DNA of 64,000 nucleotides from Saccharofermentans sp. (GTDB lineage Bacteria > Bacillota > Clostridia > Saccharofermentanales > Saccharofermentanaceae), in assembly GCA_024691325.1 (NCBI GenBank), contig JAILNR010000038.1, positions 62,001 to 126,000 of the forward strand, written 5' to 3'. The first letter of the stretch is position 1, and the number at the start of each line of letters is the position of its first letter. This document shows, one piece after another, positions 17,180 to 25,965 of this stretch. The translations under genes and the position numbers were made by a program. A model generated the notes under the pieces. The model did no database searches and was not told where the DNA came from. It saw only the letters and a program-made list of their open reading frames with translations.

Positions 17180-18631
17180 TTAAACTTTAAGCTCTACTTC
17201 CTCAACTTCAAGATCGTCCTTGTGAGAGTCCAGAATGGGCTTAATTACCTCATTGATAAATGCCTCTACCTGCTGAGGGCAACGACCGATATAAAGCTTG
17301 GGATCTGCAACTTTCATAAGATCGTCCATTGTAAGTCCGAACTTAGGATCTGCTGCGATTCTTTCAAGGAGGTCATTAGGCTTTCCTTCCTGCTTAACAA
17401 CGGCACCAGCCTGCATGGAAAGCTGTCTTATCTCCTCGTGAAGCTCCTGTCTGTTGCCGCCTCTCTTGGTAGCCTCCATCATGATATTCTCTGTCATCAT
17501 GAAAGGAAGCTCATCCATAATATGCTTCTCGATGATCTTGGGATAAACAACAAGACCGGAAACAACATTAGTATAGATACCGAGGATAGCATCAACAGCA
17601 AGGAATGCCTCAGGCACGCTTATACGCTTATTAGCGGAATCATCAAGTGTTCTCTCGAACCACTGCTCAGAAGCCGTCATTGCAGGGTTAAGAATGTCAG
17701 CAATAACATACCTTGATAAAGACGCGATTCTCTCGGATCTCATCGGGTTTCTCTTGTAAGCCATGGCAGAAGAACCGATCTGGTTCTTTTCGAAAGGCTC
17801 CTCGATTTCCTTCAGGTGCTGAAGAAGTCTGATGTCATTAGAGAACTTGTGAGCACTCTGGGCAATAGCAGACAGCGCTGAAAGCACAGTGAAATCGATC
17901 TTACGTGAGTATGTCTGGCCTGAAACCCAGTAGGATGACTCAAAGCCCATCTTCTGGCAGATCTTCTTATCAAGTTCAACGCACTTATCGTTATCGCCTT
18001 CAAACAGATCCATGAAGGAAGCCTGTGTGCCTGTTGTGCCCTTGCATCCGAGAAGTTTCAGCGTGCTTATAGCATACTCGACATTCTCAAGATCGAGTAC
18101 AAGATCCTGAAGCCAAAGAGAAGCTCTCTTACCAACCGTAACAAGCTGAGCGGGCTGGAAATGAGTAAAGCCCAATGTAGGCATAGCCTTGTATTCATCA
18201 GCAAAAGAAGCAACCTTGGAGATAAGAACAACAAGTCTCTTCTTAATAAGCTCAAGGGCATCTCTCATAATGATAATGTCAGTATTATCACCTACATAAC
18301 AGGAAGTAGCACCGAGGTGAATGATTCTGTCAGCCCCTGACGCCTTAACCTGCTTACCATATGAATGAACATGAGCCATTACATCATGACGACGCTCTTT
18401 CTCTTCTTTAGCAGCATCCTCATAATCAATCTCGTCCTTATGAGCCTTAAGATCAGCGATCTGCTCATCAGTTATATCCAAACCTAATTCCTTCTCAGCT
18501 TCCGCCAAAGCGATCCAGAGAAGTCTCCAGGTCTTGAACTTCTTATCAGGTGAGAAGATGTACTGCATCTGCTTGCTTGCATAACGCGAATTTAAAGGGC
18601 TCTCATAAGAGGGCTTACTAGTTAAAGACAT
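17180..18631 (-). CDS. purB: Adenylosuccinate lyase
   Basis: 483 residues of the fumarase/aspartase superfamily. PurB cleaves SAICAR to AICAR and adenylosuccinate to AMP, releasing fumarate, in purine synthesis. The superfamily signature is present as SSAMAYKRNPMRSE, the flexible catalytic-Ser loop (GSSxMPxKxNP in relatives). LGATSCYVGDNTD and TLGFTHFQPAQ are the other conserved substrate-binding regions. The length agrees with the longer, eukaryote-like PurB subgroup seen in many Clostridia. The ribosome binding site GGAGG is well placed. It follows the aspartate-type aminotransferase by 21 bases and probably shares its promoter. purD lies nearby at 23784, though not in the same operon. Confidence 0.95.
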   Translation of the reverse strand: MSLTSKPSYESPLNSRYASKQMQYIFSPDKKFKTWRLLWIALAEAEKELGLDITDEQIADLKAHKDEIDYEDAAKEEKERRHDVMAHVHSYGKQVKASGADRIIHLGATSCYVGDNTDIIIMRDALELIKKRLVVLISKVASFADEYKAMPTLGFTHFQPAQLVTVGKRASLWLQDLVLDLENVEYAISTLKLLGCKGTTGTQASFMDLFEGDNDKCVELDKKICQKMGFESSYWVSGQTYSRKIDFTVLSALSAIAQSAHKFSNDIRLLQHLKEIEEPFEKNQIGSSAMAYKRNPMRSERIASLSRYVIADILNPAMTASEQWFERTLDDSANKRISVPEAFLAVDAILGIYTNVVSGLVVYPKIIEKHIMDELPFMMTENIMMEATKRGGNRQELHEEIRQLSMQAGAVVKQEGKPNDLLERIAADPKFGLTMDDLMKVADPKLYIGRCPQQVEAFINEVIKPILDSHKDDLEVEEVELKV

Positions 18632-18652
18632 ATAGGCCTCCGTATTAAACTA

Positions 18653-19942
18653 TTAAACTGAAAGTAATTTCTCTACAGCAGACAGTTTAACACAAACTGC
18701 GAATACTTCGACAGCCTTATTTATATCTTCAAGTGAAGGGAAACTCGGAGCAACTCTGATATTGGAATCATCAGGGTCATTGCCGTAGGGATATGTGGCT
18801 CCGGCAGGAGTAAATGCAACTCCAAGTTCGTTACACTTTGCAATAACAGCCTTAGCTGTACCGGGCAGAGTATAAACTGAGATAAAGTAACCACCCAAAG
18901 GCTTGTGCCATGTAGCGGCATCAGTTCCTGCAATCTCCTTCTCGAGAATATCAAGAGTAAGCTCGAACTTAGGACGGAGAATCTCAGCGTGCTTAGCCAT
19001 ATGAGCTTTCAAAGCCTCAAGATCCGGTATCGCTCTTACATGTGCAAGCTGGTTAACCTTGTTAGAACCGATAGTCTGCACACCGATAAGCTTAATTGCG
19101 TGCTTATAGTTTTCCTCATTAGCTGCGAGGCATGAGATACCTGCGCTTGCGAAAGTAACTTTGGAGGAAGATGCGAACTCATATACACGTGAGGGGTTTC
19201 CTGCATCCTCACAAAGACCAAGGATATCAGGAATTCTTCCCTGTTTGCTCTCCTCGTTATAGAGGTGATGTACGCAGTAAGCATTATCCCAGAAAAGTCT
19301 GAAGTCAGGAGCTGCAGTCTTCATGGAAGCAAGTCTCTTGCAAACTTCCTCGGAGTAAACATATCCGTCAGGATTTGTGTAGCAAGGTACATTCCACATA
19401 CCAAGCACTGCAGGATCCTTTACGAGTTCCTCAACAACATCCATGTCAGGGCCGTCTTCCTTCAAAGGTACAGGAATAAGCTCAAAACCGCATACCTCAG
19501 TTACTTTAAAATGTCTGTCATATCCGGGTACAGGGCAAAGCCACTTTCTTCCCTCTACCTGAGACCAGGGCTTCGGTGAATCATGCTCACCCCAAACCAT
19601 AGCTCTCATAATCGTATCAAACATGAGATTCAGTGAAGAACCGTTACCGATAAAGATGTTATCTGCATTTCTTGCACCGATAACTTCTGCGAAAAGCTTC
19701 TTTACCTCAGGCAGTCCTGTAGCAACACCGTAGTTTCTTGTATCGGAACCATCCTGTGCTTTAAAACCGTCTTTTGAAAGATCGTCGTACATGTGATCTG
19801 ACATAGCAAGCTGATCAGGAGCCGGCTTACCTCTTGTCATATTAAGAGAAAGTTTCATTTCTCTGAAGCCTTCTACACGCTTCTCAAGTTCAGCCTTTTG
19901 CTCTAAAAGCTCTTCCCTGTTCATTTCCTTGTAAGATTTCAT
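18653..19942 (-). CDS. PLP-dependent aspartate-type aminotransferase (PF12897-like)
   Basis: 429 residues. The N-terminal signature LNMTRGKPAPDQL is typical of the bacterial aspartate-aminotransferase subgroup in Pfam Asp_aminotransf (PF12897), which interconverts aspartate and oxaloacetate with 2-oxoglutarate/glutamate. The likely PLP-binding lysine is in ASSSKVTFASAG; PCYTNPDGYVYS corresponds to the conserved Asn-Pro region and FWDNAYCVHHL to the Asp/Tyr cofactor contacts. Good ribosome binding site (GGAGGTC). It is the first gene of a two-gene unit with purB; aspartate is also the amino donor that yields the substrates of PurB, so the pairing is metabolically sensible. Confidence 0.85.
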   Translation of the reverse strand: MKSYKEMNREELLEQKAELEKRVEGFREMKLSLNMTRGKPAPDQLAMSDHMYDDLSKDGFKAQDGSDTRNYGVATGLPEVKKLFAEVIGARNADNIFIGNGSSLNLMFDTIMRAMVWGEHDSPKPWSQVEGRKWLCPVPGYDRHFKVTEVCGFELIPVPLKEDGPDMDVVEELVKDPAVLGMWNVPCYTNPDGYVYSEEVCKRLASMKTAAPDFRLFWDNAYCVHHLYNEESKQGRIPDILGLCEDAGNPSRVYEFASSSKVTFASAGISCLAANEENYKHAIKLIGVQTIGSNKVNQLAHVRAIPDLEALKAHMAKHAEILRPKFELTLDILEKEIAGTDAATWHKPLGGYFISVYTLPGTAKAVIAKCNELGVAFTPAGATYPYGNDPDDSNIRVAPSFPSLEDINKAVEVFAVCVKLSAVEKLLSV

Positions 19943-20019
19943 GTCGACCTCCGGTTTTTGAATTCTCGTTCACTCTAAATTGCATTTTTGCTTGGTATCG
20001 TTCAATAATTACCTCGACA

Positions 20020-20048
20020 ATTATAGACATCTTGCAAGTTCAAAGCAA
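20020..20048 (-). promoter_or_regulatory. Promoter of the aminotransferase-purB unit
   Basis: Minus strand TTGCTT (20048-20043), a 17-base spacer and a perfect TATAAT (20025-20020). Initiation would leave a leader of about 70 bases before the ATG at 19942. No riboswitch or terminator-like hairpin was recognised in that leader. Confidence 0.7.
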
Positions 20049-20068
20049 CAATTATTCAAAAATAAATA

Positions 20069-20428
20069 CTAAAACGGGATAATTTCTACATTTTGTATCA
20101 ATCCGTCGCGTCTGTGGGTAACACAACCCGCCAAAAAGTGCACATTATAATCATATAGATTGAATCGGTTAATAAGGACTTTTGATGTATTTATCATCCT
20201 CTTTCTCTTCTTCCATGTAATAGATTGTGCAGGATCGGCATATGCAGTTCCTTCAAGCCTCGATTTAACCTCAACAACGAACAGGTCTCTGCCTTTAATC
20301 ATTACCACGTCCAACTCGCCCATATTATGTACAGTAAAGTTGCGCACGAGAAAATGGTACCCCTTAGATACCATAAGTCTTATAACTGCATCTTCCGCTT
20401 CATTTCCTATTATCTTTGTCTGTCTCAT
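20069..20428 (-). CDS. yraN: YraN/UPF0102 family endonuclease-fold protein
   Basis: 119 residues, normal length. The family has a restriction-endonuclease-like fold resembling Holliday-junction resolvases, but its cellular role is unclear. The core acidic residues are visible: GNEAEDAVIRLM near the N-terminus, NMGELDVVMIKG (about 35-46) and FVVEVKSR (about 50-57), matching the GE-x-D-hh...EVK pattern. The ribosome binding site AAGGAAG stands 7 bases from the ATG. It is divergent from birA with only about 30 bases between the two starts, so their promoters must overlap each other or the coding regions. Confidence 0.88.
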   Translation of the reverse strand: MRQTKIIGNEAEDAVIRLMVSKGYHFLVRNFTVHNMGELDVVMIKGRDLFVVEVKSRLEGTAYADPAQSITWKKRKRMINTSKVLINRFNLYDYNVHFLAGCVTHRRDGLIQNVEIIPF

Positions 20429-20443
20429 ATAAATACTTCCTTA

Positions 20444-20452
20444 TGTTAAAAT
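20444..20452 (+). promoter_or_regulatory. Extended -10 promoter of birA, possibly giving a leaderless mRNA
   Basis: TGTTAAAAT fits an extended -10 element (TGn followed by TAAAAT). Transcription would begin about 7 bases later, at or next to the ATG at 20460, which has no Shine-Dalgarno sequence. This would give a leaderless or nearly leaderless birA transcript. Confidence 0.4.
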
Positions 20453-20459
20453 AGTGCCT

Positions 20460-21455
20460 ATGATAAGCACAAAAGAATTTGTAATCTCAAAGCTGTTAAG
20501 AGCCGGTGATTATATATCCGGTGAATCCTTATCTACGGAGCTTAATATCAGCAGAGCCGCTGTTAATACCGCCGTCAAATCATTAAGAAACGACGGTTAC
20601 GACATTAAGTCAGTAACAAATAAAGGTTATAAACTCATGAACAGACCTGATCTGCTGACATCAGGCGAGATAAATGCCATTATTCCCGACAGGGACAACA
20701 TTATTATCCTCCCGGAAGTTGATTCAACTAACAAGTATCTTAAGGATCTTGCGTATAATGGTGCACCTTCGGGAACGGTTGTAATATCCGATTGCCAGAC
20801 TGCGGGACGCGGCAGACTCGGAAGATCATTCCATTCTCCTTCAGGTTCAGGAATATATCTTTCATATCTGATGAGACCTTCTGCCGCCCCGCAACTTATA
20901 AGCACTATCACCTGCTGGTCCGCAGTTGCGGTAAGCAATGCGATCAAAGCAACATTCGGCCCCGAACCGTCAATAAAATGGGTAAACGATATTCTCATTA
21001 ACGATATGAAGATCTGCGGAATCCTGACAGAGATGAGTTTGGAATCCGAGATTGGTGCCGTCAGCAGTGTTGTAATAGGCATAGGAATCAATGTAAATGA
21101 AGCGCCGGATGACTTTCCTGCTGAATTAAGGACAATCGCTTCATCCATAAGACATGAAATCAACAGCAAGGAGCCTTTGCACAGAGCCTCTTTAGCTGCT
21201 GCCTTGATAAAAGAACTAGACCATATGTGTTCTTCTTTCCCTGACGCACGGCAGGTCTATATCGATTCATACAGAAAGAACTGTTCAACCGTCGGTCTTC
21301 AAGTAAGTGTAGTTTCCGCACACAACCATACATCCGAGATTCCAAGACTTGGTACTGCTACAGGAATCGGTGATGACTTCTCGCTTAAAGTCCGCTTCGA
21401 AGACGGTCATGAAGAGAACTTATCAAGCGGAGAAGTTTCCGTCAGACGCAAATAA
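20460..21455 (+). CDS. birA: BirA bifunctional biotin-protein ligase / biotin repressor
   Basis: About 331 residues from the ATG at 20460; a GTG at 20454 is an alternative. The N-terminal winged helix (about 10-60: GESLSTELNISRAAV, then NDGYDIKSVTNKGYKL) makes this the repressor type. The ligase domain shows EVDSTNKYLK, the biotinyl-AMP loop GRGRLGRSFHSP and KWVNDILINDMKICGILTEM. A C-terminal SH3-like domain follows. It attaches biotin to carboxyltransferase carrier proteins and, when idle, represses biotin synthesis or transport genes; none of these are in the window. No ribosome binding site is seen. The 3' end overlaps convergent comEA by 14 bases. Confidence 0.93.
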   Translation: MISTKEFVISKLLRAGDYISGESLSTELNISRAAVNTAVKSLRNDGYDIKSVTNKGYKLMNRPDLLTSGEINAIIPDRDNIIILPEVDSTNKYLKDLAYNGAPSGTVVISDCQTAGRGRLGRSFHSPSGSGIYLSYLMRPSAAPQLISTITCWSAVAVSNAIKATFGPEPSIKWVNDILINDMKICGILTEMSLESEIGAVSSVVIGIGINVNEAPDDFPAELRTIASSIRHEINSKEPLHRASLAAALIKELDHMCSSFPDARQVYIDSYRKNCSTVGLQVSVVSAHNHTSEIPRLGTATGIGDDFSLKVRFEDGHEENLSSGEVSVRRK

Positions 21456-22107
21456 GGTCTCTTATTGAGTTAAACTTCGCCTCACCAATACCTGGAACAT
21501 TCATAATATCCTCTATACGCTCGAAAGGAGTCTGTTCTCTATACTCTATGATCGCGCGTGCTGTCGCTTCACCTATACCCGGAAGCGTTATTAACTCAGA
21601 TTCAGAAGCACTGTTTATATTTACAGTATTTGAACCTGATATCCCGCTGTCCGGAACATCCTGCCCCCACATTGTCTGTTCCTGAGACCTTATTATCCCG
21701 TTTCCTTCGTATTCCTCATTCTCATAGGGCACATATACCGATATATTGGAGTTTAAGATATACACAAGGTTAACTCTTTCTATCGATGCATCATCAGTTA
21801 CTCCGCCTGCAAGCACAACAACATCGTTTATTATTGAACCCTGTACAACTTCATATACTCCGGGATTATTAACCGCGCCGCATATATATACACTTATGTA
21901 CGGTTCCTCTTCGCTTTCTTGCGCCTGTATATATGTTTCAGCTGTAACTGAGCTTTCTTCCATACCGGTTTGAACGGTAATCGCAGAAGCTTTATCGACT
22001 GTGCCGTTAAGCACAAGTTTATAAAACAAGCTGATAACCGTTATCAAGATGAAAGAAACAATATAAATTAAGTTCTTATCAATATGTTTTTTACCGTTAA
22101 TAATCAT
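21442..22107 (-). CDS. comEA: ComEA-like competence DNA receptor
   Basis: 221 residues. An N-terminal membrane anchor (about 10-28: LIYIVSFILITVISLFYKL) is followed by an acidic linker, an SLBB-like domain (about 70-135: ISVYICGAVNNPGVYEV ... VVLAGGV) and a C-terminal double helix-hairpin-helix (about 158-221: VNINSASESELITLPGIGEATARAI, then VPGIGEAKFNSI). This is the full Gram-positive ComEA layout, a membrane-tethered protein that binds incoming DNA outside the cell and hands it to ComEC. It lies just downstream of rsfS and nadD-yqeK, as in the Bacillus yqe/comE region. comEC is not adjacent but at the far left of the window. Confidence 0.92.
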   Translation of the reverse strand: MIINGKKHIDKNLIYIVSFILITVISLFYKLVLNGTVDKASAITVQTGMEESSVTAETYIQAQESEEEPYISVYICGAVNNPGVYEVVQGSIINDVVVLAGGVTDDASIERVNLVYILNSNISVYVPYENEEYEGNGIIRSQEQTMWGQDVPDSGISGSNTVNINSASESELITLPGIGEATARAIIEYREQTPFERIEDIMNVPGIGEAKFNSIRDLICV

Positions 22108-22173
22108 AAGCCATCCTCACACAAAGAATGGCATTGGCAACAGATATGTTCAAAAAGAATTAGATAGGAAAGA

Positions 22174-22500
22174 TTACTTCTGCTCCCACAGATTCTCGAG
22201 ATCGTAATCTGCTCTTAACTCAGGATGCATAACATGAACTACGATATCCTTAAAATCAATAAGGATCCACTTATCACCGGATCTTCCTTCAACATGATCC
22301 GCAAATATCTGATCCTCATTCTTAAGAAGGACCTCAACCTCATCAGCAAGCGCCTTGATCTGAGTCGTTGAATTACCGGTTACGATAATAAAATAATCTG
22401 CAAGGGTAGTCTTCTCTCTTACATCGATAACCTCGATATCAGAACCCTTCTTTGACTCAAGTATGCTTACGATCTTGTTTACTGTCTCTTCAGTGGTCAT
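22174..22500 (-). CDS. rsfS: Ribosomal silencing factor RsfS (Iojap family)
   Basis: 108 residues, full length. RsfS binds ribosomal protein L14 and blocks joining of the subunits under starvation. Conserved features: DIEVIDVREKTTLADYFIIVTGNS (about 20-43), VEGRSGDKWILIDFKDIVVHVM (about 74-95) and the terminal LENLW. The ribosome binding site AAGGAGA is clear. It lies 41 bases downstream of the nadD-yqeK fusion; the order nadD, yqeK, rsfS, comEA matches Bacillus subtilis except that yqeM and comER are absent. Confidence 0.96.
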   Translation of the reverse strand: MTTEETVNKIVSILESKKGSDIEVIDVREKTTLADYFIIVTGNSTTQIKALADEVEVLLKNEDQIFADHVEGRSGDKWILIDFKDIVVHVMHPELRADYDLENLWEQK

Positions 22501-22541
22501 GTAATTCTCCTTTGATTGAGTATATTAGAATTATACTAATT

Positions 22542-23780
22542 TCATCCGTAAATACCAATGTCATTCATAAAGTCCAGCGTCAGCGGATGAACATCCTGCC
22601 CTCTGGATTTAATCTTATTGACAGTTGAACCTACACACAGTCTCAAGGCTGCATCTATATCAGTTACTGCCAATTCCCTTTCACGGCTTAAGTCGGCATA
22701 TGTTCTTGCAGGCTCCAGTTTATCGGCAAGATAAACAATCTTCTCAAGCAAACTCATACCGCCTCTGCCCGTTGTATGATAAGTTATTGCATCTATAACA
22801 CCCGGATCAGTTACCCCGAATTCCCTTTGGGCCAATACTGCTCCTGCAGGCGAATGAAGAAGTTTCTTCTCATCAAACAAATCTCCGGATTGTTCTATCG
22901 CCATCTCTCGCTGAAGCGTCTCATCAAGTTCCTTCGCACAGTCATGAAGCTCACCGGCGATAAGTGCTCTGTCACATAAATTCTTATCATAAACAGACGC
23001 ATATTTCAGGCTTAAAAGTCCGACATTAAGAGTATGCAGAAGCCTCTTTTGACCAAGATAGCGGTAAAGTTTAATAGCATTCTCATAATAAGACTCTATT
23101 GTTTCATCAGATACGAGATCGAACAGATCATCCTCACGATAAAGATTATGCGTTCGAATAAACTCATCGACAGTTTTTGAAACCTTTACATAATCGTGAT
23201 TCTTGCGTATCTGGCTGGATGCTGCTTCGAATCCTTTAACATCAAACACACGGATATCAGGCTTATCTTTAAATAATGAATTAAGTCTTCCGACCTGTTC
23301 TTTAACATCCACACCGTCACCGGGCCTTGAAGCAACAAGCAAACCTGACAGTTCGAGTATTTTATCAGCCTCACGCCATTTCTCGAAAGTAGGAAGAACA
23401 TCCGAACCCGTTATCCAAAAGAAAGAGTGCTTCTCTTTTGCATCCGAGCTCTTAATACCGTTAGCTTCAAGAAAAGTGCGTATATAAGAAGGCTTGGATA
23501 TCTCCCTTATTGTAGTTAAAGTGAAACTCGTACCGGAATATGTAAACTCAATATCACTTACAAAGACTTTATCCTTTTTAAAATCTGCCTCTACCGCATC
23601 CTTTACCATATAGAAGCGATAAGGCGCAGCAGTAACGCCACGCCCTCTTTTAAACGGATTTCTTGCAGATGGTATCAGGATAACAACATCAACGATACCG
23701 CTTCTTAAAGCTCCTTTTATCAGAGACTCATGTCCCTTGTGGAAAGGATCAAAGCTTCCGCCGAGCAGTCCGATATTCAT
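22542..23780 (-). CDS. nadD: Fused NadD nicotinate-nucleotide adenylyltransferase and YqeK-type HD phosphohydrolase
   Basis: 412 residues with two enzymes in one chain. Residues 1-200 are NadD: GGSFDPFHKGHESL (7-20) is the nucleotidyltransferase HxGH-type motif and the later SSQIRKN corresponds to the ISSTxIR motif; NadD makes nicotinate adenine dinucleotide in NAD synthesis. Residues about 215-412 form an HD-domain protein of the YqeK family (HTLNVGLLS, ELHDCAKE, then YHTTGRGGMSLLEKIVYLADKLEP), whose members hydrolyse diadenosine tetraphosphate symmetrically to ADP. In Bacillus subtilis these are separate adjacent genes. A short linker joins them (IRTHNLYREDDLFDLV). It sits between purD (3 bases) and rsfS (41 bases). 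The ribosome binding site is weak. Confidence 0.93.
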   Translation of the reverse strand: MNIGLLGGSFDPFHKGHESLIKGALRSGIVDVVILIPSARNPFKRGRGVTAAPYRFYMVKDAVEADFKKDKVFVSDIEFTYSGTSFTLTTIREISKPSYIRTFLEANGIKSSDAKEKHSFFWITGSDVLPTFEKWREADKILELSGLLVASRPGDGVDVKEQVGRLNSLFKDKPDIRVFDVKGFEAASSQIRKNHDYVKVSKTVDEFIRTHNLYREDDLFDLVSDETIESYYENAIKLYRYLGQKRLLHTLNVGLLSLKYASVYDKNLCDRALIAGELHDCAKELDETLQREMAIEQSGDLFDEKKLLHSPAGAVLAQREFGVTDPGVIDAITYHTTGRGGMSLLEKIVYLADKLEPARTYADLSRERELAVTDIDAALRLCVGSTVNKIKSRGQDVHPLTLDFMNDIGIYG

Positions 23781-23783
23781 CTG

Positions 23784-25037
23784 TCAGCCGAGTGTCCTTC
23801 CGATATCATGGCGGAAATGCATATCCTTAAACGAGATCTTCGCAACGCCTTCATAAGCACCGTCGATAGCATCGTCAAGGGTATCAGCCTCATCATAAAC
23901 GCAGAGAACTCTTCCTCCGCTTGTGACAAGCTTGCCGTCCTTAAGCGCAGTACCTGCCTGGAAAACAAGTTTCCCGCATGTATCGATACCGGTAATCTCA
24001 TAGCCCTTCTGATAACTCTGGGGATAACCGCCGGAAGCCATAACTACTACACAGGAACACTTATCCTTCCACTTGATGTCAATCTGGTCGAGCTTGCCGT
24101 CAATAACAGCATCAACTATATCAAGGAGACTATTCTCGAGAAGAGGCAGAACTGCCTGTGCTTCAGGGTCACCGAATCGTGCATTGTACTCAACAACCTT
24201 AGGTCCTTCAGGAGTAAGCATAAGTCCAAAGTAAATAACGCCCTTGAACGGTCTTCCTTCTTTCTTAAGTGCTTCAACAGTAGGCGTGATTATCTCGTTC
24301 TGTATCCTTGCCTTGAGTTCATCTGTCATATCAGCACCGGGCGTAACAGCACCCATGCCGCCTGTATTAAGACCTTCATCGTGATCGTAAGCTCTCTTAT
24401 GATCCCTTGAAGATACCATTGGAATGCATGTGTTACCGTCAGAGAAAGCAAGTACCGTGAGTTCGGGGCCTGTCATGCACTCTTCGATAACGATCGTGGA
24501 GCCTGCATTACCGAACTTCTTATCTTCCATCATATCCTTAACGGCCTGCTTAGCCTCATCGAGAGTCTGAGCAATGATAACTCCCTTACCAAGAGCAAGA
24601 CCGTCACACTTTATAACGATAGGCATAGGCTGTGTCTCGAGATAATCGAGAGCCTTCTGCTCGTCATCGAAGATCTCATACTTGGCAGTAGGGATTGAAT
24701 ACTTCTTCATGAGCTGCTTGGAGAAAGCCTTGGAACCTTCAATGATCGCAGCATTTGCCTTCGGACCGAAGCTTCTGATGCCTGCTTCTTCAAGCTTGTC
24801 GACCATTCCCATGGCAAGAGGATCATCAGGAGCAACGAAAACGAGATCAAACTGTTCTTTCTTCGCATACTCGACCATCCCCGCTATATCAGTAGCCTTA
24901 ATATCAACACAGGTAGCGATAGAAGCAATACCACCATTACCGGGTGCGCAATAAAGATCCGTTACTCTGGGATCCTGCTTTAACTTCCAGCATATAACAT
25001 GCTCTCTTCCGCCGCTTCCAACTACTAATACTTTCAT
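23784..25037 (-). CDS. purD: Phosphoribosylamine-glycine ligase (GAR synthetase)
   Basis: 417 residues, normal length. It catalyses the second step of purine synthesis, joining glycine to phosphoribosylamine with ATP. Visible: N-terminal MKVLVVGSGGREHVICWKL, CAPGNGGIA, the ATP-grasp region (VIKCDGLALGKGVI; then VIEECMTGPELTVLAFSDG), RDHKRAYDHDEGLNTGGMG and the metal-binding EYNARFGDPEAQ. Ribosome binding site GGAGG. It stands 57 bases downstream of nudC and only 3 bases from nadD-yqeK. No other purine genes adjoin it, which is unusual because purD generally ends the purHD pair; purB is nearby at 17180. Confidence 0.96.
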   Translation of the reverse strand: MKVLVVGSGGREHVICWKLKQDPRVTDLYCAPGNGGIASIATCVDIKATDIAGMVEYAKKEQFDLVFVAPDDPLAMGMVDKLEEAGIRSFGPKANAAIIEGSKAFSKQLMKKYSIPTAKYEIFDDEQKALDYLETQPMPIVIKCDGLALGKGVIIAQTLDEAKQAVKDMMEDKKFGNAGSTIVIEECMTGPELTVLAFSDGNTCIPMVSSRDHKRAYDHDEGLNTGGMGAVTPGADMTDELKARIQNEIITPTVEALKKEGRPFKGVIYFGLMLTPEGPKVVEYNARFGDPEAQAVLPLLENSLLDIVDAVIDGKLDQIDIKWKDKCSCVVVMASGGYPQSYQKGYEITGIDTCGKLVFQAGTALKDGKLVTSGGRVLCVYDEADTLDDAIDGAYEGVAKISFKDMHFRHDIGRTLG

Positions 25038-25094
25038 ATCTCAAGCCTCCATGAGGTATTTATTTCCAGTAGGTATTGTACCACACCAACAAAG

Positions 25095-25949
25095 TCAGAC
25101 GGGTTCTTTACCCTCTTTAAAAAGTGTCATCATCTCATTTGTAAGACTGAACTGATCCGGCTGAAGCACAACATCTTCTCGTTTTACCCATTCAGCTACA
25201 GCGAGTTCCTGCTCATCGCGTACGATCTTGTCAGAACCATCGAGCTCACAGAAGAATCCTGTAAGAATATCATCTGCAACACCCCATGGCTGCGACTTAT
25301 AGTACTTGATATTCTTAACACGAAGTCCTGTCTCTTCCATTACTTCTCTGGCTGAAGTCTCCTCCAAAGTCTCTCCGATCTCAGTAAAACCTGCTATCAG
25401 CGCATAATACGGAACATCAGCCCTGCCCTTGTACTTGGTAAGGATGATCTTGTCCTGATCTCGGGTCTGTCCACGGTTGATAACGGCAACTATGACCGCG
25501 GGGACAACTCTCGGATAGATAATGTTTCCGCACTTATCACAAGTGATTGCTCTTTCAACAGTACTTCTGCCCGTAAGAGAACCGCATCTGCCGCAGTATC
25601 TGTTATTGGTATACCATGCGTTAAGCTGCTTTGCCGTAAACGCCTCGAAAACACTCTTCTTCGGAACATCCATCTTTCTGAATTCACGGATCTTCTTGTA
25701 TGTTGATCCTTCCGGCATCACAACCGAATCATCTTCCGCAAGAAAGATGTTGTCTTCATCCATCGAGAACAGATATGTAAGAGTATCAGGTGCCTTACCA
25801 AACTCCGATAACCTCGGGAAAGGTTTCCCTTCACTCTTTACAAGTATCATCCCGTCCTGGTTAAAGTGAATAACCAGGCTCGATGCATCCGCCTCGAGCC
25901 CGGGTATAAATGTATTCTTAAGTTTGTGAGGGTAAATATCCTGTATCAT
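25095..25949 (-). CDS. nudC: NudC-like NAD(H) pyrophosphatase / NAD-RNA decapping Nudix hydrolase
   Basis: 284 residues. An N-terminal domain is followed by a four-Cys zinc ribbon (YCGRCGS and CDKCGN, about residues 118-140) and a Nudix domain whose box reads GFTEIGETLEETSAREVMEETGL (about 188-210). The SQPW element that marks the NADH-pyrophosphatase subgroup is present (SQPWGVADD), although the usual proline after it is Gly. The family cleaves NAD(H) to NMN(H) and AMP and removes NAD caps from RNA. It starts 16 bases after the sortase stop, so it appears to be the last gene of the surface-protein operon. The ribosome binding site is distant (AAAGG, 12 bases). Confidence 0.88.
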   Translation of the reverse strand: MIQDIYPHKLKNTFIPGLEADASSLVIHFNQDGMILVKSEGKPFPRLSEFGKAPDTLTYLFSMDEDNIFLAEDDSVVMPEGSTYKKIREFRKMDVPKKSVFEAFTAKQLNAWYTNNRYCGRCGSLTGRSTVERAITCDKCGNIIYPRVVPAVIVAVINRGQTRDQDKIILTKYKGRADVPYYALIAGFTEIGETLEETSAREVMEETGLRVKNIKYYKSQPWGVADDILTGFFCELDGSDKIVRDEQELAVAEWVKREDVVLQPDQFSLTNEMMTLFKEGKEPV

Positions 25950-25965
25950 ATGAGAAATTATACCT

